A stretch of DNA of 64,000 bases, taken from the NCBI RefSeq assembly GCF_027942865.1, contig NC_134519.1:23160248-23224247 (forward strand), read 5' to 3'. Source of the DNA: Odontesthes bonariensis. Its lineage: Eukaryota > Chordata > Actinopteri > Atheriniformes > Atherinopsidae. Positions 40,734 to 53,760 of the stretch are shown here, piece after piece. Within the stretch, counting starts at the first letter, position 1. Every line of letters begins with the position of its first letter. Both the position numbers and the translations under genes were made by a program. The notes under the pieces are model-generated. The model searched no databases and was not told the origin of the DNA. It was given only the letters and a program-made list of their open reading frames with translations.

Positions 40734-43700
40734 TGTGTGTGTATGTGTGCCTTTGTGGATGTATGAGAGACAAAGAGAGAACACATTGTTCTGCTCCTCC
40801 TTATCTACCGTCTCGGCGGAGAGCCCGTGCAGTTTCCCCTCTCAGCGATGTGACACGGCTGTGATACCACACGCCCCCGTCTCCACTGAAAGCAGACCAC
40901 CCTAAAAATACTCCGCTTTCTACCACTCCACCACTCTCTCCCCCTCTGTTCTCCTCACCTCCTCTGGCTCGCTGTATCCTCCGGAGTCTCCCCGGCCATG
41001 AGTTAGCTCTGCCAGACTGAGATACCTCTGGGCGCTTCCTAATGTCGTAGAGGTCTTTCAGCGCCGTATCTTCCATTCTTTCAGTCATCCACTTTTTACT
41101 CTGTCGGAGGCCGTGAATGTTTCAGTGTTGGTTGGAACAACAAAAGTGTAACTCCGGCTGTTACATCACAAGTTTTCTTATAATTTGCCACAATAAATGC
41201 CTCACCCCCCCCCACAGCCACTTCAGTCAGCCACAGTCTGGACACACAGGGCAGATGGCATGTAGGAGGAAACGGTGAGGACAGAATCTGCTGGGCTCAC
41301 ATAATTATATATCAAGTAGTTTACCATAATTCTTCAACAAAGCACAGATGAATGCGTTGCTTTTTGGGCCTCATGGGTTTGACAGTGTTGCACAATGTTT
41401 GTGATGATAAACAAGCCTTTTTTTTAAGATCGTGCCACAGCCAACTGCTTTTACAGATTTAAAAAAAGAAAAAAATCTCTGCTGTTTCTCTCACAGTCTG
41501 AACTCTCCTCTGTTGTGAAGTGCCTTTACGGATTCTGACAATACTCCTTTCTTTAGGTTTGAGGAAGTTTCTTGCTAATTTGAAATGCTTTTATTCCATG
41601 CTACTTGGCCACATTTGACATTAGGGGTTGGCAAGCTGCCGTTTTGTTCCTTTTCTGTGTGCCTACGTGTGAGTGCACTGCGCATCCTCGCCTTTCTTTC
41701 GGCCAACACCCACGCAGGTGACCACATGGGGCCTAGTGTGGGTGGACAACTCAATGGTGACCCCCCACCCCCCCACTCCTCCCGTTACCCCCACCCTTTC
41801 TCCATCCCCCTCTGCGCATCTCTTTTCTTGTCCTATGTCCAGCAGTGTGAGTTTGAAAAGAAGAGGGGCCCAAGAGGAGAAAAAGTCTGCCTCACACCCT
41901 CGCTTAAGAAAACAATCACCAAAATAACACCATAAATAGAAAATATAACAATGTGTTATCTTGTGATCATGTGTGTTCTCTGTAAAGATGAAAAAAAGAG
42001 CATGATGAAGAGGAGGGTGAGGAGTTTTTTTGAAGCTGGCTCAAATTGGCAGGTCAGTAAAACTGAAGTCAGTCGCTGGCTCTTTTGAAAAGGAGAATAA
42101 TTATAAAAGTTGCACATGTCATTCTTTTTAATAAGAAAAGGATGAAATGATGTGTAACGAAAGGTGTTACTCATAACTCTTTTTTCTGAGTTCATAGCAA
42201 TGAACTTACAAGAAACTCAGCGGTTCCCCTCAGCGGTGCCAAGCTTTTTAGCATCCTTTTAGCATCGTGGTGGTTTTACCGCCTGTAGCACTACTATTCT
42301 GGTTCACCCTCACAACTCTCAAGAAGTCTGTTTCCAGTAACAGAAAGCAGGTGTATTCAAGGTTTTATGTTCCATAAAACTACTGCAGATTACCTCTGCA
42401 ATAACACACACAGTGAACACTTAACGGATATCATTTGATGGAGGTCAGGTGACCTGAACTTAACTCTGTCTGAATGGATTAAATAAAATACAGAAGATTT
42501 TTTTTTTTTTTTTTTTAAAGGCAGTTCCAAGACATCATTTTGGTGACTTGGAATTTTTTTTAATGATTTTTTTTTTTTTAAACTAATCAGTCCATCATTT
42601 GACTTCTGAAATGATGTTGAATAAATGTGTCAGTTTTCTCAAGTCCATTGTGACATTTTCATCAGAGTGCTTTTTTGGACAAACAGCTCAGGCATTATTG
42701 AATTTTCAGCGAACTGAATAAGAGAACGGCAGGGAGTCTTCACATTTAAGAATCTATAAATACGAGTTGGCGCTGCGCTCGAGCCAGGCTTATAACACTT
42801 CAGTTAATATAACATTGCTATAAAAATGATTGGAATATTTAATTGATAATCAAAGAACCAGTGGTTCCATGAATAAAAAAAACATCTGTCTTTATCAGGG
42901 GTGTAACCTCATAGAAGGAGTGTTTGTGTCTTTCATGACAGGGTGATAAGAGGCTGTGTTTTTAATAGAGGATTAACGAGGATTAGGCTGTCAAACAAGA
43001 TAATTATCCAGTTTATCACCTTAACGTTCTCTTTATCAGTAAACACAAAAGGTCACATACACACAAGCATGCACACAAACACAAAAAGGATCAAATAGAA
43101 GGCATTATTATAAAACCAGTACTTTTATCTCCCGTACCTTACTGTCTCTGACAAGGTTTACACATGACTAATATTTTCTGACAGGATATCTGAATAATGT
43201 ATATAGCTTACATATGATAAGATTTCTTCCCTAATTTATCTTATTTTTGTAACAAACACTTGTGCAGATGCAGGTCTCTAAAAGGAGCCAGATTTGCTGC
43301 TCATCTATCTATCACACCTTGTTCAGGCCATGCATCTACTGCCCCCTATGGGTGAATGCAGCGAAATGACAAAAGAAAACTGCTATCGGACGACATCAAA
43401 TGTGGCATGGATTTGTGTGATGTGGTAAATCGAGATGCGTGGGCCTGAATTAGGAGGGCAGGTGAGGTTTTTAGGGGGAGAGCAACTTAGCTCAGAAAAG
43501 GCAAACTAATTTAGGTGTATGAGTCAGACAGAGACTGATCTGACATCCTTTTAACAGTCTTCCCCAAACAAAGATCTTAATCTAGTGTCGACATGCCAGT
43601 TCTCTTAATGCAGAAACTCATCCTGTGAGCAGCTGTCTAAACACAGTAACTGCAAGCATATGAGCTTACAATTGTTTTATTTTAAAAAACAGTGAACAGT

Positions 43701-44695
43701 GAATCCCTATCAGCCACACTGGACAGACTTTCACACCCTGAGTTTCAACATAAAAATTTCAAACAAAAATCCATCAGATGGAGAAATGGAATATCACTAA
43801 AAAAGTAATTTACTGTTAAAGTGAAGTATTTACGTGTTACTGTGCAATACAATATCATACAACCACATAGTGTACTGTGTGTACTGTTTTAAACAGGAAA
43901 AACCAAGGTGACTGTTCACTCATGAAGACTAAAGAAGCTTTTGGCAGGTTTCCGTGCCAAGGGAATTATTATCTACAGCTGTTAGTTTAACAGCTAATAC
44001 ATGTTTTTTTTGTTTTTATGCTAGAGAGCATTTACGACTTGAAGATGTTCAAACTATTTAGGTCGGTTGAGGTGAATGCGGAGTTGTCAGCTTTCTGCAG
44101 ACTAACTAGGTCATGCTAACGAAAGGGGGGATTTTGACAAGCACCTCAGACTCCACCGGTTCTCACCACAAAACAATCTCCAGAATGCTGATTCTGTAAA
44201 ACATCCTGACTAACACTGCTTAAGGCCACAAAGTCAAGTTATGTAAATGGATATTGCATTCAACCAGTCAACACCAAAGTACTTTATTAACGCAAAATGA
44301 TACAAGTCTTGGAGAACAAAGTCCACTTTGGTGAAGTTATAAGCACTGAGAGCTGAAGATGCAGCCTTAAATTAGAATATTTGAGATATCTAAATTAAAT
44401 TAGAATGTGTGACGAGTGTAATTTGGCTGTCGTGTTTATGAGAAATTTCACAACATAATTGCTAGGCCGGAAAAGGTAAATACTGAGAAAAGCCTGAGAA
44501 GATTATATGTGCTGAATGCATTGAACCATTTTTATTGTGATACTCTCGCTCGCCCACAAAATTGAAGCTGTATGTTGTAAATCAAAGTGCAAAACCTGCA
44601 GCTTTGTCAGCCATGGTGCAATACTGGGCTTCCTGTCCTCAATTTAGGACCCACAACGTATAGAAAAAAAAAAAAAAAAAAACCTGGAGGTGTAA
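37601..44695. other. Intergenic region between the Eph gene and the chemokine pair
   Basis: No gene could be supported. It contains a GT microsatellite at 40697-40745, poly(T)/poly(A) runs near 42500-42580 and a possible orphan first exon at 40962-41088 on the - strand. Longer ORFs at 38816-39271 and 39417-39872 have no recognisable family. Confidence 0.5.
40697..40745. repeat. (GT)n microsatellite
   Basis: About 24 GT units with one G and one A interruption. Confidence 0.9.
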
Positions 44696-44698
44696 TAA

Positions 44699-44712
44699 GT
44701 ATATATATATGC
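44699..44712 (+). promoter_or_regulatory. TATA-like element upstream of the first chemokine
   Basis: A TATATATATATG stretch ends about 50 bp before the ATG at 44762. Position fits a TATA promoter with a very short 5' UTR; function is inferred. Confidence 0.4.
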
Positions 44713-44761
44713 ATGCAGAGGTTACGCTCTTAGTAAATTCTCTCCAGGTTCATTCAACGAC

Positions 44762-46066
44762 ATGGCTCCCAGAGATATCACTGTGGCAACTGTTCTCCTC
44801 AGCTTCACACTGGGCATACTCAGTCCAGCTCCAGCTGCATGTAAGTTTAGTCAGAATTAAATTCAAATTTGATGTTATCTGAACTTATGAGTTCCTGATG
44901 GTGTCTTTGTGTGTGTTTGTATTTAATATGTAGGTGTCCTCATGAACAGAGGCTGTTGTACAAGTTACAATAGGAGGCCGGTGCCCTTCCAGTATATAGT
45001 TGGCTACAGAGAACAACCCATCAAGGAAAACTGCCGCATCGAGGCGATCATGTAAGACTCTTTCTCCAAGCCATCCAATTCCGTTTGCATTCATTTAGTC
45101 TTCAGTGAGGCTAAATTTATTGGATTTAAGTGTTGGATTCATTCCGAAATGGATGGATGGATGGATGGACATTGCAGGTGGCAGCTTGCTTTGCTCTGTA
45201 ACAAACACATTATGGTGATAAATCATTTGCTCTCAATCTGTCTGGCCTTTAAGAACGACATGACCCAATCACACCCAGAAAAGCTTGGTCATCAAACCGC
45301 AATTTTTATTCACAGAAATGTAACCATAGCACCAAATATCAAATAGTTTGAATTCTCAAAGATGAAACTCAAAATGTAAAGACAAACTCTCACTTCTTTT
45401 AGTTTAAGTCTTTATTCATTATTTCTGAAAAGCCTGTTAATCAGACTCACGATTTCATAAACTTCTTTTTTAAATAATTTGTCTTCAAATGAGTTGAGCA
45501 TTTGTTACCACTTATTGATTTCTGGTGCATTTAACAAACTTTTCTCACAATGAGTAAAAATGAAAAAGTTTTACAATACAAAGTAAAAAATGAGAAAAAA
45601 AAAATTCATACAAAACTCTTGTACAGGGTGGTACTATAAATATATGCATATGCCATAAGTCCATACTACTTTGCTCTTTACATCTCTCTGATAATGTATC
45701 TCTCCAACAGTTTCTACACCATTAATAAGAATGTGATATGTGCCAGTCAGAAGGATGAGTGGGTGAAGAAAGCTCTGAAGTTACTGAGGTATGAGATGCT
45801 GACTCACTTCTGAATGTCTAGGTTCAGTTTAGACATCGACCCTCTACTCAGGACAGATTTTATACAATTGTGTGTTAATTTTGGTCACATCTTGAGTAAA
45901 AATTCTTTATTCTCTTAGTTCAAAGCTGAAGAAGATGTCTAAAGCCAACTCGAGTGCAAGTGGCGCCCCGCTGAAGAAACCGGGACAGCTTCCAGTTCAT
46001 GATGGAAGTGGATCTTTCCTCAGTACAACAGAGGCTTCTTTCAACAACACTGGAAGTTTTTATTAG
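44762..46066 (+). CDS. CC chemokine (CCL19/20/25-like), complete, 4 exons
   Basis: Secreted chemoattractant acting on G-protein-coupled receptors of leukocytes. Exons 44762-44840, 44934-45051, 45711-45788 and 45919-46066 join in phase to 141 codons including TAG. A hydrophobic signal peptide (TVATVLLSFTLGILSPAPA) precedes the chemokine fold: adjacent cysteines in RGCCTSYNRRPVPFQYI, third Cys in KENCRIEAI, fourth in KNVICASQKDEWV, then the C-terminal helix VKKALKLL. A Ser/Thr-rich 40-residue tail follows SKLKKMSK, longer than in most inflammatory CC chemokines. The pattern recalls teleost homeostatic chemokines (CCL19, CCL20, CCL25 groups); the exact orthologue is not assigned. Confidence 0.88.
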
Positions 46067-46454
46067 CAAAAATTCTGGTTGTTGAATTGATAGTTTGGAA
46101 ACAACTGAATTGTGTACAAATTTAGCTCATTTAGAAGGTTGAGAGAAGCTAAAGCTTATGTAATGTAGTTGTTACACATATAATCACATATAAGTGAGGC
46201 ATGTGCACCGAAGGGTGCGTTGGACCCTCTGTTATCTTTGCTTTTACCTTTTGATTTTTACCCCTGCAGGTTCAGCCATGTCACTCCAAAGCTTAGTCGT
46301 ATTCTAAAATGAAAGGGTTTGACATAATAAGATAGAGATGCTTTTGCCACTTAGAAAAATGTGTGAATGTCTGTTTTCAAATCCTCTTTTGTACAGCTAA
46401 TCTGCTACTTGATGCGTTTGTGTGCTTAAAGATCAGTTCATCAGTTCATAAAAA

Positions 46455-46460
46455 AATAAA
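46455..46460 (+). terminator. Poly(A) signal of the first chemokine
   Basis: AATAAA about 390 bp after the stop codon, followed by T-rich sequence. Confidence 0.5.
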
Positions 46461-46591
46461 TGTACTCATTGTTCACATACCATTGTCCTTGTTTATTTAA
46501 CCAAACTACAACACAGTATCACATTGCGACTTTTACTGAAATTAATTTGTAAGTGATTTCCAAGCAATTAGCACTTCGAACCAATCTTACA

Positions 46592-46627
46592 ATATGTATA
46601 TATGTATATATGTATATATGTATATAG
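46592..46627. repeat. (TATATG)n short tandem repeat
   Basis: Hexanucleotide repeat between the two chemokine genes. Confidence 0.85.
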
Positions 46628-47149
46628 TAATGTGCAACAACCTCACTCTAGATTGGAAATTGATACCATACTTCTATGAAGCCGTTGATTTCCAGTCAAC
46701 AGATGAAAGAGGGCCTACATCTTGGGTCAAATCCGTAAATTGCTGCTCCAGATGGTGTAGATTAAAGGCTTCATGAGTGTCTTTCAAAAAAAGCTGCAGC
46801 TAGCCTTTCTGCTAAAGGTGTCTGTAAAATTTCATATGAGCTGTTCGGACTTTGAGCTTTTGCAAATGCACGACGTGACTGACAATGAGGCTCTTTCAGA
46901 TTTTGATTCAGGGGTTGGTGGTTCTGGTAGACTAAGTGGCTTCCTCAGAGAAACAATGGAAGTGCAATGCAGTCATTTAAAGCTCCCACTAGATGGCAGA
47001 ATGAAGCTTTGGAAAAATCGACTCTGTCAGAACCATCAAAAGATCTTGATATTAATTCATTGCCAGGGTGGCAAGGTGAACAATTCAGAATTGTCTGCAT
47101 TTATTTGTACAGACTAGAAAACTACAGGCCACAACAAAGATTATTTCAT

Positions 47150-47420
47150 GAGCTGGTTAAACAAGGACTGAACTGTATGGGGGAAAAACAGCATGAAGCA
47201 CAGAGGGGGGAGCATCATTGAAATGTTGGCATCAGTATCTTAAGGGATAGTGCCAGGGTGGAAGTTCCTCTGGTGATGCAGCAGGACAATGACCCTTAAC
47301 ACTGACATAAATCCAGAAATTCAAACAAAGACAATCAGACCCTTAGAATATGGTTGAGCTATGAAGTGCGAGTTGGAGCAGTTCTGTGAGCAAGAATGAT
47401 CTCCTTCACCAGCATGTTGA
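47150..47420 (+). pseudogene. Possible decayed Tc1-like transposase fragment
   Basis: A peptide like QQDNDP followed by HT-like codons (near 47280) and a GGSI-like stretch (near 47200) recall the catalytic end of Tc1 transposases, but the frame is interrupted and no terminal repeats were seen. Weak call; it could be chance. Confidence 0.3.
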
Positions 47421-47628
47421 ATGTGTTATGGGTGGGTTCAGCATAGATAAGGATCCTTATAATTGTATGTTATTTGCTGAAGCCCAATATATTTATCTAT
47501 ATACATGACTATTAGTAACTGAAGAAAAAACAGGTATTTTGAAAGAGTTTGTATTCTTCCTTGTATATGAATAACTGTGAATTTCAAGATAAAATACTAA
47601 CAACAAGTGAGGATGGATGACAAGATTT

Positions 47629-47634
47629 TTTATT
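47629..47634 (-). terminator. Poly(A) signal of the second chemokine
   Basis: AATAAA on the - strand (TTTATT on +), about 260 bp beyond the stop at 47896-47898. Confidence 0.45.
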
Positions 47635-47895
47635 TCAGTTATAGCAAACAATCGACAGCTTGCATTTGTATTACTCTGTTATGCACGTCATTCATTAATT
47701 TAATATTTTTGTCTTTCTGAAGTCTTGTTTCAGCTATTCAGCTTATAAACAAGAAAGGTAGAAACTTTCAAAGAAAGGATACAACAGACAAATAAATACT
47801 GCTAATAATAAATATTAAATATTAATAACATCGCAATCTGTTTTAATTTATCTTAAATTAGTCAGAATGGTATCCAGGATGGTGAGAAGTGCATT

Positions 47896-48555
47896 TTAAA
47901 AGCTGTAGGTTGAAGTGGCTGGATTGGTCTTCTTTTCTCTGCGGACCTGTCTGTTAAATACAAGAACAGTGGACAAGTATTAAAATAACAGTTTGTATAG
48001 CACAGTGCATCATGTCTAAAACAAGCAGCATGGAAATGCACAATGTTAAAAAGTGACTGAGAAAGGACATAAGCTTACTCACTCTAGCTCCTTGATCTTT
48101 TCAAACACCCAGTTCTGTTTCCAGTGGCTACAGACTTCTCCTTCTGTGGTCTGAAATCTGGGGGGAGAGAGAGCAATTGCATACTTATAGAAAAGCTTTG
48201 TGGTAGAAGATTTGATCATCACTCACATTCTTAAATTGAGGAAACAATTCTTACATGACAGCGCGGACACAGGGTAGGTTCTTTCTCTGGATCCTGTAGC
48301 CAGTGATGGGGGCACTGATGTTCTTGACACTGATCTCAGTGCAGCAGTTTGTAATCTTCATTTCTGTTTTTCCAAGGCAAAAATGGGTCTTTAGAATTGA
48401 ACCAATTAAAACATGGCACAACATCTAGCACGATGATAATGGAACTGGTACAATAGCAGATCTCTGACAGGAAGCTTACCAGAGGCAGATGCTGCCATTA
48501 CTAAAACCCCAGCCAGGAGGGCCAGGCAGGCCAGTCTTCTGATGCACAGCTGCAT
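47896..48555 (-). CDS. CC chemokine, complete, 4 exons
   Basis: Secreted CC chemokine, transcribed toward the first one. Exons in transcript order (+ coordinates): 48480-48555, 48255-48363, 48083-48157, 47896-47950, joined in phase to 105 codons including TAA. Signal peptide: [20 protein letters not shown]. Mature features: adjacent cysteines in [20 protein letters not shown], third Cys in [11 protein letters not shown], fourth in [12 protein letters not shown], then a C-terminal helix (FEKIKELE) and a short basic tail (RREKKTN). Length and intron phases are typical of teleost CC chemokines. It is divergent from the neighbouring chemokine gene, so this is not a recent duplication. The subgroup is not assigned. 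Confidence 0.88.
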
Positions 48556-48651
48556 GGTTACTGTTTGAGATGATCCAGAAGTTCTTCGCAGATGTTGACT
48601 GGTGGATGTGGCAGTTTGAGATGTCTGATCTAATCGGTGCCGACGTCCAGG

Positions 48652-48659
48652 TTTTTATG
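48652..48659 (-). promoter_or_regulatory. TATA-like element of the second chemokine
   Basis: CATAAAAA on the - strand about 97 bp upstream of the ATG at 48555; a plausible core promoter, inferred from position. Confidence 0.4.
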
Positions 48660-48699
48660 GCATTGAAAAGAGGAAGCTAGTCAAATCAACCGGACGAAT

Positions 48700-51600
48700 C
48701 CTTACGTTGAGCTTTTTTACAGTGTGTGGGTGTATCCGGCTGGAAATACAGCTCAGAGGATGACACTGCAAACACCCATTCCCTTTTTTGTGATTTCATC
48801 ATGATATGGCCACAGACTGAAGTCACTGTCACAGCTTTGGCCCAGTCCCAATTCTTCCCCATGACTACACCCCTTTTTTTTTTCAAGGGTGAGGTGGCCC
48901 TTTATTTTAGTTGATGAAGTCGTAGTGTTAATCTGGCCCTTTACCAGGGGTGTTGGGGGACATTTAAATTACATTTTGGCCTTCTCCTATTACTTTTATC
49001 ATGATATGTAGTTAACTAAGTTAAAATGAGATCATCTTAAAACAATTTATGGTAGCAAACAACCACATCTGCTGTAAACTACTTACGGTACACACTTTTA
49101 TCCAGTTAAACTAAGATAAGGCCACTTGAAGTGGACATGGTAGACACATTTCCAGTCGTTTAATTCTAGATTAGCTCTGCACCCATTATAACTCAAAATA
49201 GTTTGGAATTATTTCTGAACCAGGGAGTGCTTCTTATTGGGGTAAATCACGTCCTGAAAATGAGAGGATTTAGCAATACAGAACAGACAAATGGATGGAT
49301 GGGTATTCGTATCAAAGTGGCTATTTATTATTCTATTAGAGTTTTTTTTTAATAGTAAAGCATACAGTCTCTTACTATGAAATGATTGCATTTAAGTCTA
49401 AAACCTGCTGATTTCAGCTATAATGTTAAGAAACTTCCAGTGTTTGTCAGCTATTCCTCCTCTTTCTCGGATGCTGAAGATCGTGGTTATTACGAAAAAA
49501 GGGAAGGAAGGAGATCCTTGGGCTTTCCACCACAAACCGCAGACACCCAGCACCATTCACCCATATTTGGTCATTTTTTCCTGTATCCTCTACAGATCTC
49601 AAAAACTTGTCCAATGAGGTGTTTGTGATTTAGCAAGAAAGAATATAAAGTAATAACATGGTAGTTTGCTGCTAATTTTCAAGAAACAAGCTGATTAAAA
49701 CAAAATATCTGCTTCGCTTTTATTTAAATTAAGTCAAACGCTTTAAATGATTTGTTTCAATGCAATCTTGTATTTGAGATCTACATACTTAAAATGATCT
49801 GTTTAAAGAAGATAAGGGGTTGGCGTGTTATATAAAAACCAGTATTGATGAATATTAGCTGCTTTACTGCAATTTCAACAAATTCCTGCCATTGTTTTCA
49901 CCTCTGTTGCATTCAAATTGACAGATAAAACACAAAAATCTGACTCCGCTGTTATAGTGTCTACTTAACTACAGAAACAGTATTAGAGACATTTTTTCAT
50001 CAATTTTTAGCAGATTGTAAAAGTAAAGGGTCTAACTTATAACTGTATAATGTAGCTAATGTCAATGTGATGGTAAAAAAAACGATAATAACTCTAAAGG
50101 ATCTTTTAGAATATGTAATATTTTCCAGTCAATCTTCCGCATATTAAAATAAGAACCTGAGTGAATTCACGGATTTGAATGTAATATCTTTTCACAAGTA
50201 TTTTATAAATAGAGTTCGAAAAAAGCAGAACTTGTCACATCATCTGATGATGCTCAAAGATGAATCTCTCAAGAAAGGCATGCCTGTTTTATTTTCTAAT
50301 GAATGAAGTGAAGTACTTTCTCTTCATTTTGCGGAAGTGCACAGAGGTTGACTGGTAGCCAGATGCCAACACTGTGTAAGGGTTTCTGTACAGCCTACAG
50401 AGCTGGGTTGCTCTAATAAAATCCTAGTTTTCAATAGAAAATATGCAGGACAAGAATGTAATTCTTTGTCATTTTCAAAGACAAAATATTGGCTGAAAAT
50501 AATCCATCTGTGTAGCAATTACATTTAGAATATGTATCTGAACAATAAAGAAATTCTACACAGCCAAAAATTGCACAGTAAAAAGGCACCTTATGGTCTG
50601 GGTAAAGCAGCAATAAAAGGTGTTTTGACTTTGTCACATCATTGAAAAATGTATAATTAACCACCAGGCCAAACACGAAGAAACAGTCCATTTTCTATAC
50701 CAACTTAATCCAACTCAGGGTCATGGGGGGAGGACATGCAAACTCCACACAGAAAGGCCTGAGCTGGGATTCAAACCAGGAACCCTCTTGCAGTGAGGCG
50801 ACAGTGCTAACGACCACACCACTGTGCAGCCCCTGAATGAATGATAATTAATTGGGTTTCAAAGTCATGAGAAAATAAATCAGTAATTTCTACTCTGATA
50901 TAATGCTTCAGACCATGATTGATGGATCTCAGATCAGCTCAAATGAACTGCGCTATAGGTCAAACAGAGCTGAGCTCGTTTTAACCAAACCAGACTGCTT
51001 CGATGTGAAATCACAAACTCATACTGCCGATATTAAACATTTCGATCAACTTCCAGTTGTGGTACAAGTTACCAACATTGTCAAATTGTGCAACCTACAT
51101 TCTCATGCAGGTGTGTTTCAGATTCAGCGGAAACCTGTGGCACAACATAAGCACTTTAATGGGGGAGGGAGAGACTGAATCCCCTGAGATCTCTGTGTTG
51201 CTACAGCTTCACCCTACAGTGATATGCCATTGATTCTGACCATGTTGAGGAGTTACTGTCTGACTATTGCTTGCCTCAAATCAGGGATTCACAGCATCAT
51301 GGATGCCTGATTTGGACCACCCTTAACAATTTAGAAACAGAAAATCTATGAAAAACTCCCAACAGTGCACAATTCAGTAAAACATAGCTCTCAGTCTTTT
51401 AACATGTTTTTAACACATTTTGTCTTATAAACTAACACACAATCATTTTTTGACTCTGACTTCAAGAAGAATGACAAAACTGCTGTGCTTTTTATGTGTG
51501 TTTTTAAGGTATGTTCAGTTTTAGGTTTTTAGTACAACAGATATCACAAATCCTAAGAGACACATTCGGTGTGTTTCTCTGTATATTTGACCACATCATG

Positions 51601-53760
51601 AGATGGCAACGTATGTCTCGGCTGTTGTTTTGTATTGGACAGTGTCCATTAAAGACAGACTAGAGTAGTGTGTGAACCTAAAACTATGTGCCTCTGATTT
51701 GTTTTTTCGCACATTGACATTCATTATATACAGGGCCTGACACAACCCCAGAGGGCCTGAGAACTCATGTGCTGACCTAAAATGGTGTAATGTCCTGGAT
51801 ATCATGTCACTTACTGCGTGTTCTAAGTAATTACTTCACTATTAGTAAGTAAGCACTTCACTAGCAATTACTTGTGTAGTGAATTTACCTAACCTGACCC
51901 GATCACACAGCATTTACTGGATAAGAAAATCTTTAATGAAGTGTTATAATGCTCCGTCAGCAGAAAGCATAAATAATTCCTCAAAATGAGGAAGGAAGCA
52001 TGAACCGTGTGACTTGCTTCACTAAATTCAAGATGAAATTGCAAAATGCACTGTCCACTCTCCTGTTCTTGAATTGAAAATTAAAGTTCTTCACGCACCT
52101 CATTTATAAGTTTTTCATCTCCCAGCACGATTGGTAATCTAACAGCTGAAATAACTTTTTCACAAAGAAACGTGCGACTGCACGACGATTTGCCAAATTA
52201 AAAAATTCTAAGTTGATTGCTATGGATTATGACCTCTTTCTCATTTTCTTTATTGACCCTAATTTGCTGCCGAATAATACAAAAGTATTATACAATATAG
52301 AGCTGTGAATGATCGCAGTGTAGACCTCAGCACTTTGTGGCACAACTTGGGAGCATCAATTATTATTAGCGTCATGCATTAATGACAAACTGTCATTGAG
52401 GAGTAAAAGGACAGAACCAATTAAATTTAATGGACCCATCTAAAGATTCCCACTTATAATGTGATTTCAAAGCAATGGAATGACAGCCGTATTAGTCCTT
52501 ACTGATAAGACAACCTGTCCAGAGACATCCAAGCTGTCATTTTAATGTCGTGTTCAAATTATGAGCTCATTCTAAGCAGGATTAGTTTTTCCTTGAGTGA
52601 CATAGTGACATTTCTCCTTCTTATCAAAATTATTTATGCAATTTAGAGTTGTGTGCATAAAAGTCCAGCTCATGTAAACTGATGATCCACTTTTTCTTCT
52701 TTTCTATTTTGTCTCTTTGTCCTGCCGGTGAGTTGATAAAACAGGAGTATAAACATCCATGTTTGCTAAGGAGGACAATACCTGTAATTAAAACCATTTC
52801 AACTGATGAATGAAAGTATGTTCAGAAAACCAAGCATTCAAGCATTAAATTGTTAGACACAGTAATTGTTTTATTTGTTTCAAAACAGTCGATGATAAGT
52901 TGAATGATTTGCAACAGGTGAGATTTCTCTCCCATCTCTGAGCTCTGTTTTTCGTCACTCTCAACTCTGGTCCAAGTACGGACGGGAATTTTGGGTTGTT
53001 TAGCTGCTAAATGATCCGTTCCGTTTACCAGCTGTACATTAACTGAGTCTGTTGGCCATTTTGGTGAAGAGTGGGTGGTGTGCAGTGGGTTTTTTAGAGC
53101 TTTCCCACTGAGAACAGACCTGTAAACAATGAGCTGACTACTGAAACCCAATATAACGGCCAGTAACCCTGAAGGAGCTGCAGATTTTCAGCAGGTTCAT
53201 CATAAGTTGTCCTTAAAACAGTGTTAAATGTGTTTGACTGTAATATTAGATTGCTTCATGGAAAAATCTTTCTATAAGATAAGAAAACCGTTGCCTTCTA
53301 AGTTAAAAGCAAACAAAATTCACTGACCAAAATTTGTGTTGATCTAACTACAAAATGACCAACGGGAGTTATCATTCTGAAGGCTGTTGGAGATGTGCCT
53401 GTGAGGTATTTGAAAAACATGCCATTGTGAATTTAAATTCCAAAAAAATCAAACAAGAACTATGAACTCTTCTTTCAAAGTACTTTAATTTCTTTTCTGT
53501 TTTAATTCATTCCTCAATTTCTTAATTGTATTCACATTTACATGCTCTTTTATGGCAACACACTTAAATTAGGCAGAAAACTGATTAAAACCAGAGATGG
53601 ATGCTTGGTGCAGAAAGTCACAAACAATTGATTACCAAGAATGCCCCGAAAGTTGTAAAAGGATGTAATCATTTTTAGGGCCATTAAGGACTGTTCCATG
53701 CTGTACTGGCAGCAGATGGGTTATTTTATTCAAGCCAAGGTATTGCTTTCGGGTTCCTGA
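48700..53760. other. Intergenic region, AT-rich
   Basis: No gene recognised. Apart from the tRNA-like repeat at 50687-50833 the sequence looks unique and AT-rich, with only short chance ORFs. Confidence 0.5.
50687..50833 (-). repeat. Fish tRNA-like dispersed repeat, internally deleted
   Basis: On the - strand it reads GGGGCTGCACAGTGGTGTGG, then a GTTAGCACTGTCGCCTCACTG box, a TTTGAATCCCAGC B-box-like segment and TGTGGAGTTTGCATGTCCTCC. It ends in the CCCTGAGTTGGAT tail and AAAATGGA. This is the 'table'-type repeat very common in percomorph genomes. The middle (normally the CTCCGGCTTCCTCCCACAGT part) is missing, joining head to tail. Confidence 0.75.
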
